Of a stretch of 64,000 bases of DNA, positions 57,893 through 64,000 are shown piece by piece (the stretch's first letter is position 1; the number at the start of each line of letters is the position of its first letter). The DNA lies in NCBI RefSeq assembly GCF_014805625.2, contig NW_023998415.1, forward strand, positions 24,507,659-24,571,658, written 5' to 3'. A model generated the notes under the pieces. It saw only the letters and a list, made by a program, of their open reading frames with translations, ran no database searches and was not told where the DNA came from. Source of the DNA: Glossina fuscipes (taxonomy: Eukaryota; Arthropoda; Insecta; Diptera; Glossinidae). A program made the translations under genes and the position numbers.

Positions 57893-59811
57893 GTAATTGA
57901 AACACACATTAATGAATCATTTCTTTAACGGTGATGCAATTGCATTTCTGCAAAAGCAAAACTTTTATAGGCTTTTAGTAAGCTAAAGCCATAAAAAAAA
58001 AAAAAAAATAAAAAAAACAAATAACGCACCAACACTTATATAACTACATAACAACATAACAATATTTTTAATGTGTATCTATCTCTAAAACTGTTTTATT
58101 TTTCTTACTCATCGTGTATACTCATGAATATGACGTAATCCGAATTAATCATATGAAGGATATTTCTCTTTTAAACTCGATAAAGTATTCGTATATGTGT
58201 ACAGTTATGTAGGAATGTGTGTGTGTGCATGTGCATGTGCATGTAATTTAGAAGAAATTTCCTTAAACTATGCTATAAATATTTCTCTTTCGATGTGCCT
58301 CACCGTCCCCGAAAATTTTTTATTGCAAATTTTCATCATATACTAAACTCATAGAAGTAACTAAGATTCGTTCAATAAATAAATATTTCCCTTTCTTTTT
58401 CGGCAAAATGCATACAACCTGTGGCGAATTCTATTTTAATAGAAAAAAGAAACTAACTTATATTTGTTTAATATTTAATGCTTGCTTACACGGCTACAAG
58501 ATTTAAAGGACTTGACATTTTGATTTTTCCGTGGCCATCATACGCCTACGATGTGTTTTGAAAAAAAAAAAAAAAAGAAAAGATCCCTACATTCTAAACC
58601 ATAGTGTTATGACCGCAAATGAAAAAGAGGTTGATGATAAGAATACTTACCTAAATATATAAATTCTAGATTGAATTATCTTATTATAAATATTGAGCCT
58701 CTTCGATTAATTAATGATTTCATTTAATAGTCAAGTTTTGAATACAAATTGACCTTTACACTTCGACAGGCTGTTTATAGCTGCTTCATGCATACAGATA
58801 GAATGTAGGACGACATCGACCTGAAGTGGCTTGTAAAGAATGAAGCATTTACAAGCATGGGTTCCGTACTTATCTTTTTCCATCAATGCAAGCGAGCCTT
58901 AATGTGCCGTTTTCCACTAACTAAAGATCGAACGAATGTAAGTCGGAAGAAATGATAAAAATCGCCACAAAAAACAATATGAAAGTATGTACAATAAAAA
59001 ATTCATGCGTATAAGCTGACAGACGCGGTTCTCTTTTCGATGAAGGCCTTTTCTTTCTAAATTTTCATCTTCAATGTAAAGACTTACGATTAAGAACTCG
59101 ATTCGAAACAGATTTTTCATTTAAAGTTTTCATAAAGCCTTGAATATTTATTTGCCTGTACCTACGTAGAATGCTTGAAACGGACTCTTAGATAATGAAA
59201 GATTTATTTAAAAAGAAAATTTTAAGAAAATTTCAATAACTTAAGCAATAGTTCAATAACTCTTAACAAAAACTTAAGTAAATAAAAAATAGTACTTTAT
59301 CTCTTTAGCATTCTCCCAATGCTTATATTTGATGCGAGCGTTTTCGTATTTTCTTCGTTTTTTTTTTTTTTTTTTCTTAACTTTTAAGAAAATATACTTT
59401 ACAAGTACATAAACCTATGAACACATGCATGCAAAAAATTCGAATGCACAATGAATGTTGAGTAATTTCCACATATCGCGCGTCTGTTTATTTAAAAATA
59501 GCTTCTGAATTGCTTATCTCAAATATATTCTCTCTTAACGTTGTTTCTATGTATATGTATATATATATTTATATATATATTAGAGGAAAATTATTCCGCT
59601 CATTTTCATTTAGCAATTCGAATGGGCCTCAAATTCTTTTACATATCGAATGAAAGCCGACGTGTAGGGTATTGTATATTGTTTATATATCATTTTTGTT
59701 GTTAACATCTGTCGTAATAAGAATAAAATCATAATTTTAAGTAAAGCAATTTTATAAAAGTTCATATAAAGACATAAATTTTCGAGTGCTTAACTATCTA
59801 TCGGATACGAA

Positions 59812-59859
59812 ATGTTGAATCCGTTAAAGAAACGTTTCCCATCATTGCAAAGTTTGGGT
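59812..59859 (+). CDS. Candidate alternative first exon MLNPLKKRFPSLQSLG (partial)
   Basis: ATG at 59812 opens 16 codons ending exactly at a perfect donor GTAAGT (59860) in phase 0. That is the same phase as the His-rich exon upstream and the MVTENGTQ exon downstream. The peptide is basic and not low-complexity. By itself a 48-base frame with a donor could be chance; the shared phase and location raise the likelihood. The acceptor lies outside the window. Confidence 0.35.
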
Positions 59860-60569
59860 GTAAGTATTAAATTCGAAAATTCGAAAATTTCAAATCAAAG
59901 AATTTTTAATATTTTTTTTTTTTTTTTTTTTTTTTTTTGCATATTACTATGACTCTTACAGCATAGAAAAATGGCCATTGAGGTCATCGGTTTTGCATAA
60001 AATTTTTGTAATTTAACTTAAGGAAGAAGTAAAACATATGAACAAATGTGCTTACATACATGTCTACATATGGATTCATAAAAATATTTCATTTATGTAA
60101 TTATTTTATGCAGACATACATGCAAAGGCATCAACCTTTTGTTAGTCAGACGATGTAACAAGTCCCGATTTTGCGATTCAATGCATCTATACGCCTATAG
60201 GCAAAAAATTTAAAAGGCTTAATCGCTTACTGGGGGTTCTAGGGTAAGTGAGGATCCTTATGAAAAGATGGTTGAATTTTATTTTCTATTGTTTCGTTGT
60301 TTTTTTTTTAGTTTTACGCGACCGTCATAGATGGTAAAATTGTTTCGTTTGAAAAATTAAACGATTTTAGCAAGCAACCTCGCATATTTCACTGATATAT
60401 TTTTGCGAAATATTGAAGATATTCTAATGTCAATAAAATTTCAAGCAACTAAATTGTTAGCTACCGCTTAATACCTTGAGCTTGAGATCGAATTGAATTG
60501 TCGTCTTACGAGCAGCTTCCCTGGTAGATTGATTGTGAAACTTTAGATCAGTCATCACTTGGGTTAAAT

Positions 60570-60810
60570 CCATCCATCAGTCATTTTCTGAAGTAATGTA
60601 AATCATGTCGCTCCGTCTATCCGTCTTACATATATATTCAGAAGTATTCTTCTGATCATCCTAAAGGCCGGAAATGAAATTTTCGTATTTCATCTGATGA
60701 ATTCGGAATCATTTTCTGAAGCAACGTAATCATGGCTATCCGTCTGTCCGCCTTACAATAGTATTGGTCTGTTCATCCTAAAGTACCGGAAATGAAATTT
60801 TCGTTCAATC
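60570..60810. repeat. Direct repeat, period about 130 bp
   Basis: CATTTTCTGAAGTAATGTAA near 60582 and CATTTTCTGAAGCAACGTAA near 60710 are each followed by ATCATG, CCGTCTRTCCGYCTTACA, CATCCTAAAG and CCGGAAATGAAATTTTCGT. The unit uses the same CCGTCTGTCC vocabulary as the other dispersed repeats. Confidence 0.8.
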
Positions 60811-61639
60811 AATGCTCAGTTTTATTGCAAATAGATTGGGTAGCGTCACCTTTACGATCAGCTGCTTACTATTTATCCAAAATTTTTAACATAGAATTGT
60901 ACTAATTCTACTTAAGCTGCTAATTATCAATATCGACCTAATATTTAATTAATGTTAAAAAACGATAGAAATCGTTTGCAAAAGCCTGAATGAAAAGCAT
61001 TCATATGGGTTAGGTATTTGCTGAGCTATTAGCTATTAGCTTGATTATTGAACGTATAGATGATCCCTTCAATTTATTGATCAGAATAGTTGAAACTGTG
61101 CAATAACTATAAGAAAAGTTCAACATTCTCTATTAACATTCGATAACGGGAAATGGTGACGCTCGTTAAGGGTATAACATGTATATGAATTGAAATGTGC
61201 ACTTGCTAATATAGTCTGTAAAATCCAGATAAAAATGTACATGAAGTCTAAAGAATATTACAAATGCCTTTCGCATGCACTGAATGATTGCGAAAAAAAT
61301 GTAATGATTGTCCGCAATTTTCACGAACATGGCAATTGCGTGACTAAATAATTTAAGGGATATTTTTAAAATAAATTGTTCGTTTCGGACGCATGGTTTC
61401 AATAAGATGGCGGATGTAGTGTTATTAACTTGTCGCACGCGAGACACATACACTTAGCAGCAAAAACTTATATGCTTTCTCGATTATTATGAAAGGCTGC
61501 CAAAACTGTCCTCGATGATCTTAGAAAAATTCAAAAGTGGTTTCAAAATTTTCTATAGATCCATTTGCGAATACGCATTTGTAGACTTCATTTTATCAGC
61601 GAGTCAGGCTTCGTTGTTATTGAAAGGCCTTTCGTGCGC

Positions 61640-61860
61640 TAGGGCTGCACAATAAATATCCTACACCAACTTAAAGGTATTCATTTAAGAACTTTGAGAC
61701 GTTATATGGAAAGTGGTCCGGTTCGATCCGTTTTCAATGGCAGACGGACATAAAGCATTTGAATAAATAAAATTAGTTCTATCCCAAATCCTTCTGGGTG
61801 TTGCATAAATCCGCATAAACTTAATAAATCCGTCTATCATAAGTGATGTAAGGTATAAAA
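61640..61860 (+). repeat. Dispersed repeat, family B-like
   Basis: GGGCTGCACAATAAATATCC, ACGTTATATGGAAAGTGGTC, CGATCCGTTTTCAATGGCAG and GACGGACATAAAGC recall parts of families A and B. It ends AAGTGATGTAAGGTATAAAA. It is too diverged to assign firmly. Confidence 0.45.
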
Positions 61861-63225
61861 ACTTAAATAGAACGAAACAAATGGAAAAAGTAATATTTGG
61901 CTTAGGGCTCTAGAATCTTCTATATAGCCGCTAAGCAAAGCAAAGTTAGGATTCTAAAGACGTCGAAACATCGAACATCGTATGAATGCCATATAAGCAA
62001 ATTATATATTGGTTTATAATAAATGTTGTTTTTTCTTTTTCTTTCATAATGAGTATATTGGTTGTTTTATTCCGTTTGTAAATCTCAGTTGATTTTATAT
62101 TATATTCGTTTGATTGCAATATTTGGGAGAGAAAGAGATGGGAATGAGGAAAACGTTTAAGATACAGGTAACAAATGTTTGGATGATGCAAGTAAAATAA
62201 CGAAAGGCATATATTTCCTGCTAATAGGCATGAAAAGTTTGCAGTTGACACATATAGTCCATGTGCACGCAAATATTTGTATGTCCAATTAACCAGTAAC
62301 CGGCAACTTTACAAATTATATCAAAACGAAGGGCACGTGCAAATTACAACTGACTCGTGCTACATATGTGTATGCATACGTATGCATGTACAATTGTATA
62401 TGTGCGCGTGTGTGCCTGTGTGTGTTTATATTTTTAAATTTTATTTGTATGTGTGTATAAATAAATACATATATGTGCATAGAAGGTAGATTCTCTTCTG
62501 CCCTTAAATTGCGATAAGAAATGAAATCAACCCTCGTGTCGTCGCGTGAGAACTTTCTATTCAAAATACTGCTCAGCTGTGAATTGCGCAGGTTTTTTTT
62601 TTTGTAAAGTCCTGCCAATAAGGAAGAATGCCTAGCTTACAGGACTTGCTAAAGTTAAACTAATGTTCAGTCTAAGATTAAATTTTGAAGTGAACGGAAG
62701 CAAAAAAAAAAAAAAAAAAAAATATATGTATATATATATATTTATATATATATGTATGTATATATATATTAATATTGAAATAGAATAAAAACAAAAGAAT
62801 AATAATAAGATATAAACAGAAATTGCAAGACCAGTGAAGGATACAAGTGTATTGCACACCCTTACAATCCAAATGAGGATATATGTATCAACATATATGC
62901 ATATATATCTTTTTAAATATATATAAGAAAATTATGTAAAAAAAAAAAAAAGAAGAAAAGTGCTTTATCTAAAAATAATAGGATAGTAATTGTAAACAAA
63001 TAAAACTATTCACTGTTTTTACAAAAACGATTTTTAATAATTCAAAAACAAAAAAACGAATTTTTTTTTGTTTGCAAAAAAAAAAAAAGAAAAAAAAAAT
63101 GAAACGATTATGACTAAGCAGTGACGACATACGCTTACACAAATTCTCTACACTATAGACGACTAAAACAAAACTAATCGAGACAAGTTTTTAATAAAAA
63201 ATTTTTACAATAATTTGTAATCACA

Positions 63226-63249
63226 ATGGTTACCGAAAACGGCACTCAG
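63226..63249 (+). CDS. Candidate first coding exon MVTENGTQ (partial)
   Basis: ATG in the strong context CACAATGG opens eight codons ending at a donor GTAATT (63250), phase 0. The donor is identical to that of the exon ending at 57892. The leader upstream (about 63100-63225) is A-rich like other fly 5' UTRs. The short exon probably represents a further alternative start of the same gene, whose body lies to the right of the window. The product is not recognised. Confidence 0.45.
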
Positions 63250-64000
63250 GTAATTAAAATTAAAAAATTTTCTTTTTCTTAATATTTTCAACAATTTATA
63301 TATATATATGTATATATATATATAAACGTTCGTGTAGATATATACATATATGTTGTTATTGTTGTTTTTTTTTTTTTTTTTTTTTTTAATTAGCCATTAT
63401 GGCGTCATTTTTTTTTTTTTGTCTCTGCCTGATATATCGATTTTCCATGTCGGGTGGAAAAGTTTTGATTTTGATTCTCTACGTTAAGGAGTTTTCTTTC
63501 TGTTCTTTGCATTTAATCATTCAAGTTAGTTAAGATTTTCTTAACAAAACAGAAAAGATTGTTAAAGTGACTCGAAAGGTGATAGTTACCGAATTTATTT
63601 AAAAATTTATGACAAGACTTTGAAAAAGTTGCCAACGCTAACCTCAACAATTAAAAGGCCAAACTATCAGACCCACCCTTTTGAAAAATCGATGTTTTGC
63701 AATCTATTGTGTTTTATATATTTTTCATTGTTTGAAAAATTTCCATCACATTTAAAGATAGAGGCAAAAAATTACTACATTTTACATTTAATTATTTAAC
63801 AAAAAATTGAATTAACTCGTGATAAAGTTTTCGTGTTTTTGTGTTTTTTTTCTTTTTATGCCAGAAATTCGATTATATAAGTAATATTGCTATAATGTTG
63901 GGTGTGGCTGAGCTATACTACTTTTTATAGAGTTTATCTTATCTTAAATGTATGCAATTAAAGTTTGAGTTTATTATGGAGTATTGCATAATTTTAGGCA
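63250..64000 (+). other. Right-hand end of window, presumed intron
   Basis: AT-rich with TA/TG microsatellite at 63297-63350, T runs at 63365-63388 and 63409-63420. No exon with supportable borders is visible before the window ends. Confidence 0.5.

Larger units (their letters stand above)
57893..63225 (+). other. Intron or inter-promoter DNA of the unrecognised gene
   Basis: This is AT-rich, with T runs (59348-59376, 59911-59938), a 130-bp direct repeat at 60570-60810, a family B/A-like repeat at about 61640-61860 and a TG-rich stretch near 62395-62430. One candidate alternative first exon lies within it at 59812. Minus-strand open frames (61166-61453, 61946-62272, 62316-62618) have no supporting features. 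Confidence 0.5.

Noticed and set aside
61700..61740. GGTTCGATCC, resembling a tRNA B box
   Set aside because: It belongs to a dispersed repeat; no A box or cloverleaf is present.

Overview
The window is nuclear DNA of a higher (schizophoran) fly. The proteins are closest in kind to Drosophila genes, introns have GT-AG borders, intergenic DNA is very AT-rich, and microsatellites and degenerate dispersed repeats are everywhere. A run of 10 N at 41286-41295 marks an assembly gap. I identify the Drosophila-named genes from memory of the families; no search was run. brm, Zn72D and rt all lie on chromosome arm 3L in Drosophila as I recall, which would make this a Muller element D scaffold. Species and genus cannot be fixed from the sequence.

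Layout. 1-7500: gene-poor repeat DNA with a 236-bp tandem duplication and a minisatellite. 7554-10067 (+): a four-exon secreted trypsin-like serine protease, followed by repeat DNA, a decayed mariner transposase (about 11.6-12.3 kb), a possible serine-protease scrap (about 12.55-12.65 kb) and a palindromic minisatellite. 13544-15038 (+): an F-box/leucine-rich-repeat gene. 17390-23507 (-): rt, protein O-mannosyltransferase 1. 27592-33619 (-): brm, the SWI/SNF ATPase. 37451-45407 (+): Zn72D, a zinc-finger/DZF RNA-binding protein. 48142-53136 (-): Mcad, medium-chain acyl-CoA dehydrogenase, with a six-codon first exon. 57-64 kb (+): putative alternative first exons of an unrecognised gene that continues beyond the window.

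Five genes could be assembled completely from splice sites and reading-frame phase: protease 287 aa, F-box protein 460 aa, Rt 935 aa, Brm 1699 aa, Zn72D 913 aa. Mcad (420 aa) also closes in frame. They are unrelated housekeeping or developmental genes (chromatin remodelling, dosage compensation/RNA processing, dystroglycan glycosylation, mitochondrial beta-oxidation) and there is no sign of an operon-like functional cluster. brm and Zn72D are divergent across about 3.8 kb; the F-box gene and rt are convergent, as are Zn72D and Mcad.

I did not find a clearly new biological system. The items most worth a second look are the set of phase-0 first exons at 57.5, 59.8 and 63.2 kb, the palindromic minisatellite upstream of the F-box gene, and the three families of degenerate repeats that recur through introns and intergenic DNA.
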